Shown: positions 17,138 to 25,804 of the stretch, one piece after another | Layout of the letters: each line of letters begins with the position of its first letter | Numbering within the stretch: the stretch's first letter is position 1 | Assembly (NCBI RefSeq): GCF_017051705.1 | Contig: NZ_JAFIDJ010000001.1 | Span: 372,001 to 436,000, forward strand | DNA length: 64,000 bases | DNA from: Algoriphagus lutimaris | GTDB lineage: Bacteria; Bacteroidota; Bacteroidia; Cytophagales; Cyclobacteriaceae | Reading direction: 5' to 3' | Made by a program: the position numbers and the translations under genes | Notes under the pieces: generated by a model | What the model was told of the DNA's origin: nothing | What the model saw: only the letters and a program-made list of their open reading frames with translations | Database searches by the model: none

Positions 17138-18543
17138 ATTTTAGAGAAAGGCAAAAGATTATTGATTATCTCAATGTTTTTGAGGCGGAACACCCTACAG
17201 AAGATTGGCTTTTTGGAGGGATTAAAATTTGGCCTATACTCAAAACGACTTTGTTTTTAAGGTTGTTTTGGGGGATTAAAGCAAATCAAAAACAAAGGAC
17301 CAAGCGCTTTGAATTATTAAATTCCTTTAATCATGCCGTAAAAAGAATTAATTCAAGCTTGAGGTTTAAAAAAATAAAGCTGAATTCAACAGATTATCTG
17401 TTTTTTAGCGGCGTAAATTTTAGAGAAAAGTTTAATGGTGAATCTTTCAATAAATTTTATGATCCTATAGGGGACAAACTAGATAAGAAAAGTAAGGAGT
17501 TTCTTTTTTTGGAATACGGAGAAGAAATTCTAGAAAAGACGTATAAAAGTAGAGGGGAAAATATTCAATTAATTTACCGCTATTTTGAGAGTAAAATTAA
17601 AATGGCTGAGATTGACTATTCCAAAATGGTTGGTCTAGAGGAGTTCAAGTCTTTCATTGAAAAGAAGTTATCAAATTCAAATTTTTCATTTTACAAAGAA
17701 ACCCAAGAGACATTAAGAAAAATTCTCATTTGGGAGGCTAGTTTTGACTGGATATTGGAACAAACTAAACCCCAAAAAATTTTCTTACTCTCTTATTACA
17801 ATATTCCATGTTTTGGATTGCTGATCGCTGCAAGAAAGAGAGGGATTCAATGTATAGATATCCAACATGGTACTCAAGGAGTTTTACACCCGGCATATTC
17901 TGGATTTAAAGAGGACTATTCAATCCTTCCTACTTTGTTTTGGTTGTGGGATCAAAAAACTGAGGAACAGCTCAAAGAAAATCTGAAATTCTCCAATTTT
18001 CAAACCAAAGTAGGTGGAAATCCTTGGCATTATTTTTTAATAAATAAAACAAATGAGTTGAACCGAAAAAAACCTTCCATCTTATACACACTTCAGCCCT
18101 TAAACCCACTTATCGATGATTATTTAGTCGAAACTATTCTTAAGACAAAGGAAGATTTTGCTTGGCTAATTCGCTTACATCCAAGGATTGATATTAAGTC
18201 AAGAAATCAATTAATAGATAGATTTAAATCCTTAGAAATTTTTGATAAAGTATTATGGGATTTAGCAAATAAAACGCCTTTACCTTTGTTATTGAAAGAA
18301 GTGGATCTTCATATTTCCAAATTTTCAGGTTGCATTTCTGAAGCGGCTGATTTAGGCACATTTAGCATAATACTTGAAAAAAATGGTGAAATCACCTACA
18401 AACATTTGATTGAAGAGGGAATAGCAATAGGAGGAATAGAATTAAACTCCGAAAATTTATTGGATGCTATTAATTCTAATATTGGGAGAAAGAAAGCAAT
18501 AGATTCTGTTGATTTAGAATTGGTAATAGATCAATTATGTTGA
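17134..18543 (+). CDS. Putative GT-B-like transferase with HP motif (nonulosonate transferase candidate)
   Basis: A 469-residue soluble protein with no confidently recognised family. The N-terminal 180 residues are charged. Then come ILEQTKPQKIFLLSYYN, a nucleotide-sugar-like region IQHGTQG (His245), SILYTLQPLNP, RLHPRID (His349-Pro350) and SKFSGCISEAADLGT (Ser402). An HP motif followed by a serine motif is the pattern of several bacterial sialyltransferase and polysialyltransferase families, as established for GT38, GT52 and GT80. With wzx upstream and a NeuD-like gene downstream, transfer of legionaminate is a reasonable inference. A generic capsule glycosyltransferase is the alternative. 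It overlaps wzx by 4 bases. Confidence 0.6.
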   Translation: MNFRERQKIIDYLNVFEAEHPTEDWLFGGIKIWPILKTTLFLRLFWGIKANQKQRTKRFELLNSFNHAVKRINSSLRFKKIKLNSTDYLFFSGVNFREKFNGESFNKFYDPIGDKLDKKSKEFLFLEYGEEILEKTYKSRGENIQLIYRYFESKIKMAEIDYSKMVGLEEFKSFIEKKLSNSNFSFYKETQETLRKILIWEASFDWILEQTKPQKIFLLSYYNIPCFGLLIAARKRGIQCIDIQHGTQGVLHPAYSGFKEDYSILPTLFWLWDQKTEEQLKENLKFSNFQTKVGGNPWHYFLINKTNELNRKKPSILYTLQPLNPLIDDYLVETILKTKEDFAWLIRLHPRIDIKSRNQLIDRFKSLEIFDKVLWDLANKTPLPLLLKEVDLHISKFSGCISEAADLGTFSIILEKNGEITYKHLIEEGIAIGGIELNSENLLDAINSNIGRKKAIDSVDLELVIDQLC

Positions 18544-18571
18544 TTTTTCATTTTTCAAATACTTCTAACAT

Positions 18572-19192
18572 ATGATGGTAATAGCAGGGGCAGGAGGACA
18601 TGCATTGGAGGTTTTTGATGAGCTGAAAGGTATATTTCCCGAAAAATTAAATGAGAATTTTTACTGTTATGACCAGGATCTTAAAAAAATAAAATTTGTA
18701 AATGAGTTCCCAGTATTGCATTCCCCGGATGAATTAATAGGAGCAGTGTCCTCCGCTTTTTATTTCTGTCTTGGGATAGGAAATTCCTTCTTAAGAAAGA
18801 AGGTTTTTGATGAATTGGTAAAACTGGGCGGAGTTTTTCAACCTGTTCATTCCAACAGTTCAATCATTAGTGATTCAGCTATCGGGGATTTTGATGCCTT
18901 GAGTCAATCTTTTATAGGCCCCGATGTGAAAATTGGGACAGGCTCATTGGTCAATGTGGGTGCAAAAGTTCACCATGAAAGTTCTTTGGGGGAATTTGTA
19001 GAAATCGGACCTGGATCCATCGTGCTTGGAAATGCGTCGATTGGTGATTTTACTCAGATTGGTGCTGGAGCTGTAGTTCTTCCGGGAGTAAAAATTGGAA
19101 GTAATTGTAAAATTGGTGCTGGTTCAGTAGTGACTCGCGATTTAATGGATGGGGTGGTTGCCTTTGGTGTCCCTTGTAAAGTTAAAAAGTAA
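18572..19192 (+). CDS. NeuD/PglD-type sugar acetyltransferase (LegH candidate)
   Basis: A 206-residue enzyme with a small N-terminal Rossmann-like domain (AGAGGHALEVFDE) and a C-terminal left-handed beta-helix (VKIGTGSLVNVGAKVHHESS, IGPGSIVLGNASIGDFTQIG, GAGSVVTRDL, FGVPCKVKK). His135 in VHHESSLG aligns with the catalytic base of PglD/NeuD enzymes. PglD-type proteins acetylate the C4 amino group of the UDP-bacillosamine precursor, so this is the best candidate for the missing LegH step. O-acetylation of the nonulosonate is the alternative. It starts 28 bases after the preceding gene. Confidence 0.83.
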   Translation: MMVIAGAGGHALEVFDELKGIFPEKLNENFYCYDQDLKKIKFVNEFPVLHSPDELIGAVSSAFYFCLGIGNSFLRKKVFDELVKLGGVFQPVHSNSSIISDSAIGDFDALSQSFIGPDVKIGTGSLVNVGAKVHHESSLGEFVEIGPGSIVLGNASIGDFTQIGAGAVVLPGVKIGSNCKIGAGSVVTRDLMDGVVAFGVPCKVKK

Positions 19193-19231
19193 AAATAGAT
19201 CCCCTTTCTCAGAGGAAAATTTCAAAAAAAA

Positions 19232-20098
19232 GTGATAGTAGCTTCAGTAATTATCCCAACCTACCGAAGTTGGGACTATTTGTCAAAGTGCTTGGAAGCT
19301 TTGGAAAAGCAAAGTATTCCGAAAACCGAATTCGAAATACTTGTTATAAACAATAACCCGGATCATTCCATTCCCAAATGGCTAAAAATGCCTGATAATG
19401 CAGCGCTTTTTCTTCAATCTGAACCAGGGTCCTATGCTTGCCGGAACATGGGATTAAAGTATGCAAAAGGGAAATTCATTGCCTTCACTGACTCGGATTG
19501 TATCCCAGAACCTGATTGGCTTGAGAGAGGCATTCAATTACTAAATCAAGGCTACGATTTGGTCGGAGGGAAAATGGAGTTTTTTAAACCGAACGGAGGA
19601 AATCATCTGGCATTTATTTACGAACAAGCCTTTTCTTTTAATCAATTTAAAAATGTAACTCAAAAAGGTCAAAGTGTTACTGCCAACCTGATTTGCAAGA
19701 AATCAGTCATAGAAAAGATTGGAAAGTTTAATGAAACGCTTATGTCTGGGGGTGATTTTGAATGGACTAAGAGGGCAACAAATAGTGGATTCAAAATGGG
19801 ATATGGTCATGATGTGGTGGTAGCTCACCCTTCAAGAAAGAACCTAAATGAACTAATTAGAAAAAAGAAAAGGACAATTGGAGGGATGTATTCCAGATTT
19901 TATAAATTCTATACTCCCAAGCAAAAACTCTTTTTCGGCTTACATTTTATCAGACCTCATGTTTCTATCTTTACTTATCCCAATTTAAGTTTTACAGAAA
20001 AAACAAAGCTATTTTTTGCAACTTGGTATATAGAGTGTATAGGTATGAAAGAAATGTTGAAATTGGACTTTGGAATTAAAAAAGTTGAAAGAGAATGA
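19232..20098 (+). CDS. Glycosyltransferase family 2
   Basis: A 288-residue GT-A enzyme. The nucleotide-binding opening ASVIIPTYRSWDYLSKCLEAL, SEPGSYACRNMGLKYAKG and the metal-binding DSD (Asp87-Ser-Asp89, in FTDSDCIPEPDW) are clear, with SGGDFEWTKRA near residue 170 as the acceptor-side acidic motif. It starts at GTG 19232. It is a paralogue of the equally long protein at 24936, sharing the PGSY-aRN and TDSDCIP-PDW blocks and the same domain length. Linkage and sugar cannot be told. Confidence 0.88.
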   Translation: MIVASVIIPTYRSWDYLSKCLEALEKQSIPKTEFEILVINNNPDHSIPKWLKMPDNAALFLQSEPGSYACRNMGLKYAKGKFIAFTDSDCIPEPDWLERGIQLLNQGYDLVGGKMEFFKPNGGNHLAFIYEQAFSFNQFKNVTQKGQSVTANLICKKSVIEKIGKFNETLMSGGDFEWTKRATNSGFKMGYGHDVVVAHPSRKNLNELIRKKKRTIGGMYSRFYKFYTPKQKLFFGLHFIRPHVSIFTYPNLSFTEKTKLFFATWYIECIGMKEMLKLDFGIKKVERE

Positions 20099-20147
20099 AA
20101 AGATATTTTCAAAAAGATCAGGATTTCGTAAATCAGAGTTTTATTCT

Positions 20148-21239
20148 ATGAAAAATCAAATAAATAATATCCTGCTAAAAAATGATTTTACACTTCTCAA
20201 CTTAGTGAAATTAGGGAAAGCCAAGTTGAAAGTACTTATAGCTGCAATTGTATTCTTTATACTTATAGGGATCGCTTATTTTATTTCTACTCCAACCTCA
20301 TTTTCTTCTGCGACAATTTTATTGGTAGAAAGCCAAAATACAAGTTCCGCTGGAGGTTTGGGTTCACTGGCTCAAGTGGCAGGTTTTTCTGTACCGGGCT
20401 CCTCCGCAGAATTAGCAACATTGGATCCCGCTCTTTATCCAATGATCTTGCAAAGCAAACCATTTTTGGAGGATTTGATGAATTCAAAAATTAAATCTGA
20501 AACCTATCAAGATTCTGTTTCTCTTTTTAAATATTTCGTTGAAACACGGCCTGATAATGAGATTTATAAGTTTTTAAAAAGCCCGCTTTCAATTTTTAAA
20601 CCTGGTATTCAAGTAAATGATAGTGAAAGAGATTCTGTCAAACAGAAAGACAGAACAAGGTATGAACCGCTCGAGATGTATGTTTTGTATCGAATTTCTG
20701 AGCGAATAACTGTAAGCTCGGAGGGGAGATTATTAATCATTTCTACTACCATGCCGGAGCCAAACTTGGCATTCCAATTTTCCAAAATGGTCAAAAATTT
20801 ATTAGTGGAATATTCCACTAGATACCTTCAAGAAAAGCAAAAAAATCAGGTTCAATATTTAGAAGTTCAATACCAAAAAAGTGAGGAAGGGTTTAAAGAA
20901 GCTCAAAATGCTTTGACCACTTTCAAAGAAAGGAATCAAGGGTTGTTTTTGGAAAGTATGAAAGCCATAGAGCAAAACTTAAATGCTGAGTATAATCTAA
21001 AGTTTGAATTATATAGGACTATTGCAAAGGAGTTAGAAACCTCAAAAATTGAATTAAACAATCAAAAGCCCATTTTTACTGAGATCGAACCCCCGATTAT
21101 ACCTAATGGGCCTATAGCCCCTAACTTAATTTTAACCTTGGCATTTTGTATCACCTTAGGTTTTATTTTTGGTCTGATCTTGATTTTCATACTTTATATC
21201 AAGCAATACATCAAGCTACATCAAGAAATTGAAGTCTGA
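20148..21239 (+). CDS. Wzz-like chain-length/co-polymerase protein
   Basis: About 363 residues from the ATG at 20148; an in-frame TTG at 20070 would add 26 charged residues overlapping the previous gene and looks wrong. It has a first membrane segment (VLIAAIVFFILIGIAYFI) followed by the Wzz-domain start (FSSATILLVESQ), then a long periplasmic part. A predicted coiled coil (FKEAQNALTTFKERNQG) leads to a P-rich segment PPIIPNGPIAPN and a second membrane segment (ILTLAFCITLGFIFGLILIF). This is the usual layout for polysaccharide co-polymerases without a kinase domain, which set chain length together with Wzy. It overlaps the following GT2 gene. Confidence 0.83.
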   Translation: MKNQINNILLKNDFTLLNLVKLGKAKLKVLIAAIVFFILIGIAYFISTPTSFSSATILLVESQNTSSAGGLGSLAQVAGFSVPGSSAELATLDPALYPMILQSKPFLEDLMNSKIKSETYQDSVSLFKYFVETRPDNEIYKFLKSPLSIFKPGIQVNDSERDSVKQKDRTRYEPLEMYVLYRISERITVSSEGRLLIISTTMPEPNLAFQFSKMVKNLLVEYSTRYLQEKQKNQVQYLEVQYQKSEEGFKEAQNALTTFKERNQGLFLESMKAIEQNLNAEYNLKFELYRTIAKELETSKIELNNQKPIFTEIEPPIIPNGPIAPNLILTLAFCITLGFIFGLILIFILYIKQYIKLHQEIEV

Positions 21240-22236
21240 TTTGAAAGTATCTGTAATTGTACCCTGTTTCAACAACGAACGGTTAATTACTGATACCTTA
21301 GAATCTGTTATCCAACAAACCTATTTCAATTGGGAGTGTATCGTAGTAGATGACGGCTCTGATGACCGTTCTGTTGAAAAGATTCTAAGTTATGTGAATA
21401 GAGATCATCGATTCAGGCTATTAAAGAGGCCAAGTGATCTTCCCAAAGGTGCTAATTCATGTAGAAATTATGGGGTCTTAAAAAGTTCAGGAGAATATCT
21501 GATATTTCTTGATGCCGATGATTTACTTGCTAATAATTGCATTGAGCGTAGAGTTAATTCAATATCAGTAGAAGATTTAATAATTCATTCTACCGCCCAT
21601 TTTACTGAAGAAATAGATCAAGCATCCCCATTTTTCCCAAACCTTAATTCAAATTTATCGGCTATTGAATACAGGAATATGTTTTTAGAATATATGATTC
21701 CATGGCATACCAGTAGTGGGATTTGGAAAAAAGATTTTTTTAATGAAATAAATGGGTTTAACGATAGGTTGTTAAGGTTTCAGGATGTGGATTTACATGT
21801 AAGAGCATTATCCTTTCCTTTGATTAAGTTCAAATTGGATGATTCTTCAAGTTTTACATCTTATTACCGGAAATCCGAGTTTCATCAAAAGGTCACCAAA
21901 GAAAAACGGAGATTTATTTTAAATCAAGGACTTGCTTTTGCAAGTGAATTGAAGTCGTTACTAAAGCCAAATGACTTCATATCTGTTCAAGGGCTATTTG
22001 TTTATTTACTATTTAGGTTTGAAGAAGTGGTTGGTTTAGAGGATTTAAAGGTGATTAAAAACCTTATGCAAACGAATTCAGGGGAATCGGAGTCACATTC
22101 ACTTGCATATGAATTCAACTTTCTTGTTTGGGTTTATGGGACTTGGATGACAAACCCCAGTCGATTTAGAAAGTATTTGAGTTTTATCGTGTTCAAAAAA
22201 TATTCTTATTCAATCCGAAAGAAGTTGAACCATTGA
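21229..22236 (+). CDS. Glycosyltransferase family 2
   Basis: A 335-residue GT-A enzyme: VSVIVPCFNNERLITDTLES, VVDDGSDDRSVEKIL, PKGANSCRNYGVLKSSGEY and FLDADDLLANN with the DxDD metal site. The C-terminal 130 residues are not recognised. Starts are non-ATG: TTG at 21229, overlapping the preceding stop, or TTG at 21241, which would give the typical MKVSVIVP opening. The stop overlaps the TTG start of the next gene by 4 bases. Confidence 0.86.
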   Translation: MKSDLKVSVIVPCFNNERLITDTLESVIQQTYFNWECIVVDDGSDDRSVEKILSYVNRDHRFRLLKRPSDLPKGANSCRNYGVLKSSGEYLIFLDADDLLANNCIERRVNSISVEDLIIHSTAHFTEEIDQASPFFPNLNSNLSAIEYRNMFLEYMIPWHTSSGIWKKDFFNEINGFNDRLLRFQDVDLHVRALSFPLIKFKLDDSSSFTSYYRKSEFHQKVTKEKRRFILNQGLAFASELKSLLKPNDFISVQGLFVYLLFRFEEVVGLEDLKVIKNLMQTNSGESESHSLAYEFNFLVWVYGTWMTNPSRFRKYLSFIVFKKYSYSIRKKLNH

Positions 22237-23435
22237 AAGTCTATTATGAAAATATTGAGTTTTGGCATTTAATTACCTTGCCCATTTACTTCGTTTTGGT
22301 TTATTTAATTCTGACGACGTTTGCCAAAAGGATTTTAATTTCAGATAGTAAGTATATCAACATCCATTTTCTTGGTCTTTTATTGTTTTATCTTGCCATT
22401 GGGTTAGTTGATTATAAGATCAAGCTGATTCCTTATTTCCCGGATACAAATCTATTTACTAGGATTTTAGAAACAGGTGTAACGCCACAAAATCAATCCA
22501 TTGGTGTGAAAATTGGATATAAATTTCTAGCTATTCCAATCTATTTGATTTCACTAAAATCAATATTTAATTATTTCTTATTCAATATTCTGTTCTTCCA
22601 ACTTGGACTGATTTTCTTGGCTGGCGCATTTAACCGAACCTATGATATTAAAGATGTTTGGGTTCAACGGTTTTATTTACTCCTAGCTGCATTAGCCCCG
22701 TCTATAGTGGTTTATTCTTTTACACCACTTCGAGAGAGTTACTTCGTCCTTGCTTTAGGTTTATTCTTTTACGGGATGACCGGGAAATATAAACTCAATT
22801 ACTACTTAATTTTCGGGGTTATTTTGGCTGGGATTCTTAGGATTCAACTTCTTCTGTATTTTTTTATCATTGTCGGGTTGCAATACTTGGTTCAATTAAA
22901 GTTGAACCGAAAAATGGTAATTGGTCTCATTTTAGTTTTATTTCCTGTATTTTTTGTAGTGTTGAATTTCTTGTCTACCAGCATTTTGAATATACCTATT
23001 TCACCACAGAGTTTATCCTTGTTTAGAAATGTACAACGAATGAATTATTTTGAATCTGGGGTTACCTACCCAGAAGTAGATTGGAGGACTTGGTTGGACT
23101 TAATTTTAGACTTTCCTGGTTTGTTTTTTCAATTTTTACTGGCCCCTTTTCCAGTAATTATTTTCATCCCATTTTGGACAAAATTGGCCTATTTTGCTGA
23201 CGGATTGTATTTGCTTTTCCTTTTATTTATTTGCCTTATTTTCATAAAAAATATCAAGAAATATTCCTTATGGATGATCTACATAGGGGTTTATGTTGGA
23301 ATGTCGGCTTTTTTTGAATTTCATTTGCTAGGGGCAGTCCGTCATAGATTACCTGCAACCTTATTATTATTGAGTATTGCTGCACAAGCATTAGCGTATT
23401 ACTTGCCAAAATATAAATGGATTTTCAGGTATTGA
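22233..23435 (+). CDS. Putative Wzy-type polysaccharide polymerase
   Basis: A 400-residue polytopic membrane protein with about 10 hydrophobic segments. A large loop (residues about 65-95, PDTNLFTRILETGVTPQNQS) and a second loop (residues about 265-290, RNVQRMNYFESGVTYPEVDW) resemble the periplasmic loops of Wzy polymerases. TPLRESYFVLALGLFFYG is another recurrent feature of EpsG/Wzy-like proteins. No clear family signature, so the call rests on topology and on lying between wzz and glycosyltransferases in a locus that otherwise lacks a polymerase. TTG start overlapping the upstream stop (TTGA). Confidence 0.62.
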   Translation: MKVYYENIEFWHLITLPIYFVLVYLILTTFAKRILISDSKYINIHFLGLLLFYLAIGLVDYKIKLIPYFPDTNLFTRILETGVTPQNQSIGVKIGYKFLAIPIYLISLKSIFNYFLFNILFFQLGLIFLAGAFNRTYDIKDVWVQRFYLLLAALAPSIVVYSFTPLRESYFVLALGLFFYGMTGKYKLNYYLIFGVILAGILRIQLLLYFFIIVGLQYLVQLKLNRKMVIGLILVLFPVFFVVLNFLSTSILNIPISPQSLSLFRNVQRMNYFESGVTYPEVDWRTWLDLILDFPGLFFQFLLAPFPVIIFIPFWTKLAYFADGLYLLFLLFICLIFIKNIKKYSLWMIYIGVYVGMSAFFEFHLLGAVRHRLPATLLLLSIAAQALAYYLPKYKWIFRY

Positions 23436-24178
23436 TTTCGACAATGAATCCAACGCCAGATTCATTCAAAGGAAAAAGTTTTAATGCATTGGTCATTTCC
23501 CAAAACCAAACTGGAATCAGATTCCACGATAAAAACTTAGAGTTTATTTCTTTTGATGAAAAAGGATTGTCAAAGAGTAGAAATCGGGCTATGGAAAAAG
23601 GAAAAGCGGATTTAGTCTTAATTGCTGATGACGATGTGGATTTCTGTGAAAAATTTGATGTTAAAATCAAAAAAGCTTTTCAAGAGTTTCCCGATGCGGA
23701 TATTATTACCTTCAAAATATTGACTCCAACAGGAGAAAACTATAAAAATTATCCCGAGAGTTCTTATAGACATACACGTAAAAGTATTTTTACAGTGTCC
23801 TCTGTAGAAATAGTTTTTAAACTTGAAAGTTTGAAAAAAGCTGGAATTAAGTTTGATGAAAGATTTGGCTTGGGGGCTTCTTATCCTAGTGGAGAAGAAA
23901 CCATTTTTTTAAACGACGCAATGAATAAAGGGTTGAACATATATTTTGTACCTGAATATATAGTGGTGCATCCCCTTGAAAGCTCCGGGAAAATTTTGGA
24001 TACAAAGTATTATAAAAGTAAAGGAGCCCTAATTAAAAGGTTATATGGTTATTCTTTTAATTTAGTTTTGGGGATAGCTTTTTTGATAAAGCAATATTTA
24101 AAACCGCAAAGATCTATTCCTTTTTTTAGTTCATTTAAAGAAAGTTTGATAGGTTTCAACTCAATCAACAAAGGATAA
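23417..24178 (+). CDS. Glycosyltransferase (GT2-like, divergent N-terminus)
   Basis: A 253-residue protein with a shortened GT-A start (VLISTMNPTPDSF), then EKGLSKSRNRAMEKGKADLV and LIADDDVDFCEKF (the DDD metal site). SGEETIFLNDAMNKG near residue 158 is the acceptor-side acidic motif. It lacks the usual VSVIIP opening; proteins of this kind in capsule loci are usually called GT2-family or galactosyltransferase-like. It overlaps the upstream membrane protein by 19 bases and the downstream gene by one base (TAATG). Confidence 0.78.
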   Translation: MDFQVLISTMNPTPDSFKGKSFNALVISQNQTGIRFHDKNLEFISFDEKGLSKSRNRAMEKGKADLVLIADDDVDFCEKFDVKIKKAFQEFPDADIITFKILTPTGENYKNYPESSYRHTRKSIFTVSSVEIVFKLESLKKAGIKFDERFGLGASYPSGEETIFLNDAMNKGLNIYFVPEYIVVHPLESSGKILDTKYYKSKGALIKRLYGYSFNLVLGIAFLIKQYLKPQRSIPFFSSFKESLIGFNSINKG

Positions 24179-24933
24179 TGCTTGTATCGATAATTACTCC
24201 TGTTTACAATGCCCACTCTCATATAGAGGAGACGATACAGTCAATTATGGCGCAGACCTATACTGATTGGGAATTGATCCTGATAGATGACTATTCCACT
24301 GATAATGGTATTCATATTTTAAGCCGTTATACAGAATTGGATGCAAGAATTCATTTGCATGAAAACCCTAAAAATCTAGGTGCTGCTGTCAGTCGAAATA
24401 AAGGAATTGAAATGGCTAAAGGTAGGTTTATTGCATTTTTAGATAGTGATGATCTATGGGAGCCTACAAAGCTTGAAACTCAAGTAAGGTTTATGTTGGA
24501 AAATAAACATGCATTTACATTTGCTGGTTATTTTAAAATTAAGAATGATGTCATAGTAGGAGAACATGAAGTTCCCTCTAAAGTAAATCATAATGATTTA
24601 TTAAAAACTTGCTCCATTGGGTGTTTGACAGCAATGTATGATACGGACCAACTTGGGAAAGTTTATATGCCTATAATATCGAAAAGACAGGATTTTGCAC
24701 TTTGGCTTAAAATATTGAAGCTAATTCCTTACGCCTATGGTATAAATCAACCGTTGGCAAAATATAGGTTAAGGGATGATTCTATTTCAGGGAATAAATT
24801 CAAGGCCGCTAAATATCAATGGATTGTTTATCGTGAATTTGAGCATCTGAACTTTTTTAAATCTATTTATTATTTCATGCATTACACTTTTTTTGGGGTA
24901 CTGAAAACGTATTTTCATAAAGCGAAAAAATAA
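24178..24933 (+). CDS. Glycosyltransferase family 2
   Basis: A 251-residue enzyme with a complete GT-A opening (VSIITPVYNAHSHIEETIQS, MAQTYTDWELILIDDYSTD), NLGAAVSRNKGIEMAKG, the metal site FLDSDDLWEP and RQDFALWLKI near residue 180. It resembles WcaA/SpsA-type capsule transferases. Translationally coupled to the preceding gene by a one-base overlap. Acceptor and sugar unknown. Confidence 0.88.
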   Translation: MLVSIITPVYNAHSHIEETIQSIMAQTYTDWELILIDDYSTDNGIHILSRYTELDARIHLHENPKNLGAAVSRNKGIEMAKGRFIAFLDSDDLWEPTKLETQVRFMLENKHAFTFAGYFKIKNDVIVGEHEVPSKVNHNDLLKTCSIGCLTAMYDTDQLGKVYMPIISKRQDFALWLKILKLIPYAYGINQPLAKYRLRDDSISGNKFKAAKYQWIVYREFEHLNFFKSIYYFMHYTFFGVLKTYFHKAKK

Positions 24934-24935
24934 GA

Positions 24936-25802
24936 TTGAACCAGGTGTTTATTAGTGTAATTATTCCTGTTTATCAAGATTGGGAACGTCTATTGACCTG
25001 CCTGAATGCCCTGGATAAGCAAGAAAATATCGATTCAATCTTTGAGGTAATTATTGTAAATAATGATCCTAATGACGATTACAGGCCCAGTGAAAAATTT
25101 TCTTTCCCTATTCAGTTTTTAACGGAACCTTCTCCGGGTTCTTATTCAGCAAGAAATAGAGGGTTGACCTTAGCAAAAGGATATGGTGTCTTATTTACCG
25201 ATTCTGATTGTATCCCAGGTCCTGATTGGATTTTTCAAGCTAAAAACCTTCTTGAAAAAGGAGAAGCTGATTTATATGGAGGGCTGATCGAAGTATTCTC
25301 ACACCTCGAGAATAAATTTGTCAAATTTGAGAAAGCATTTGCCTTCCCAAATTCATTTTATGTAGAACATTGTAACTTTAGTGTAACTGCTAACCTTTTG
25401 GTAAAAAAAGCGGTTGTAGATACAATTGGTGGATTTAATTCTTCCTTACTGACAGGGGGAGATTCGGAGTTTTGCAATCGAGCTGTGAAAGCAGGGTTCA
25501 AAATAAACTTTAGTCCATTGATGTCACTTAAACACCCGGCAAGAACAACTTGGGAAGAGATGAAAGTGAAGGCCATCCGCTTTGGAGGAAGATTGCCCAA
25601 AGGAAAAAATAGACTCATTATCATACTGAAGTTATTAGGTAAATTCCGAATTAGGTTGACAGATATTCAACAGGTTTATAAATTGACGGGCTTTGGAATT
25701 ACAGATAAATTGGAGTTTTACTTCATCAAACAAAGGTTAAGGTGGGTGGAAGCGCATGAATCAGTACGTGTTTATTTAGGTAAAAAACCTGGAAGAAAAT
25801 AA
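24936..25802 (+). CDS. Glycosyltransferase family 2, paralogue of 19232
   Basis: A 288-residue GT-A enzyme starting at TTG 24936, two bases after the previous stop. ISVIIPVYQDWERLLTCLNA, PSPGSYSARNRGLTLAKG, the metal site TDSDCIPGPDW and LTGGDSEFCNRAVKAGF match the protein at 19232 block for block and in total length. The two probably arose by duplication and then diverged widely, so they may add the same kind of sugar at two places in the repeat unit. Confidence 0.88.
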   Translation: MNQVFISVIIPVYQDWERLLTCLNALDKQENIDSIFEVIIVNNDPNDDYRPSEKFSFPIQFLTEPSPGSYSARNRGLTLAKGYGVLFTDSDCIPGPDWIFQAKNLLEKGEADLYGGLIEVFSHLENKFVKFEKAFAFPNSFYVEHCNFSVTANLLVKKAVVDTIGGFNSSLLTGGDSEFCNRAVKAGFKINFSPLMSLKHPARTTWEEMKVKAIRFGGRLPKGKNRLIIILKLLGKFRIRLTDIQQVYKLTGFGITDKLEFYFIKQRLRWVEAHESVRVYLGKKPGRK

Positions 25803-25804
25803 TC

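Noticed and set aside
20070-20147. TTG start adding 26 residues to the Wzz-like protein
   Set aside because: The extra residues are highly charged, overlap the previous gene, and the ATG at 20148 gives a normal N-terminus.
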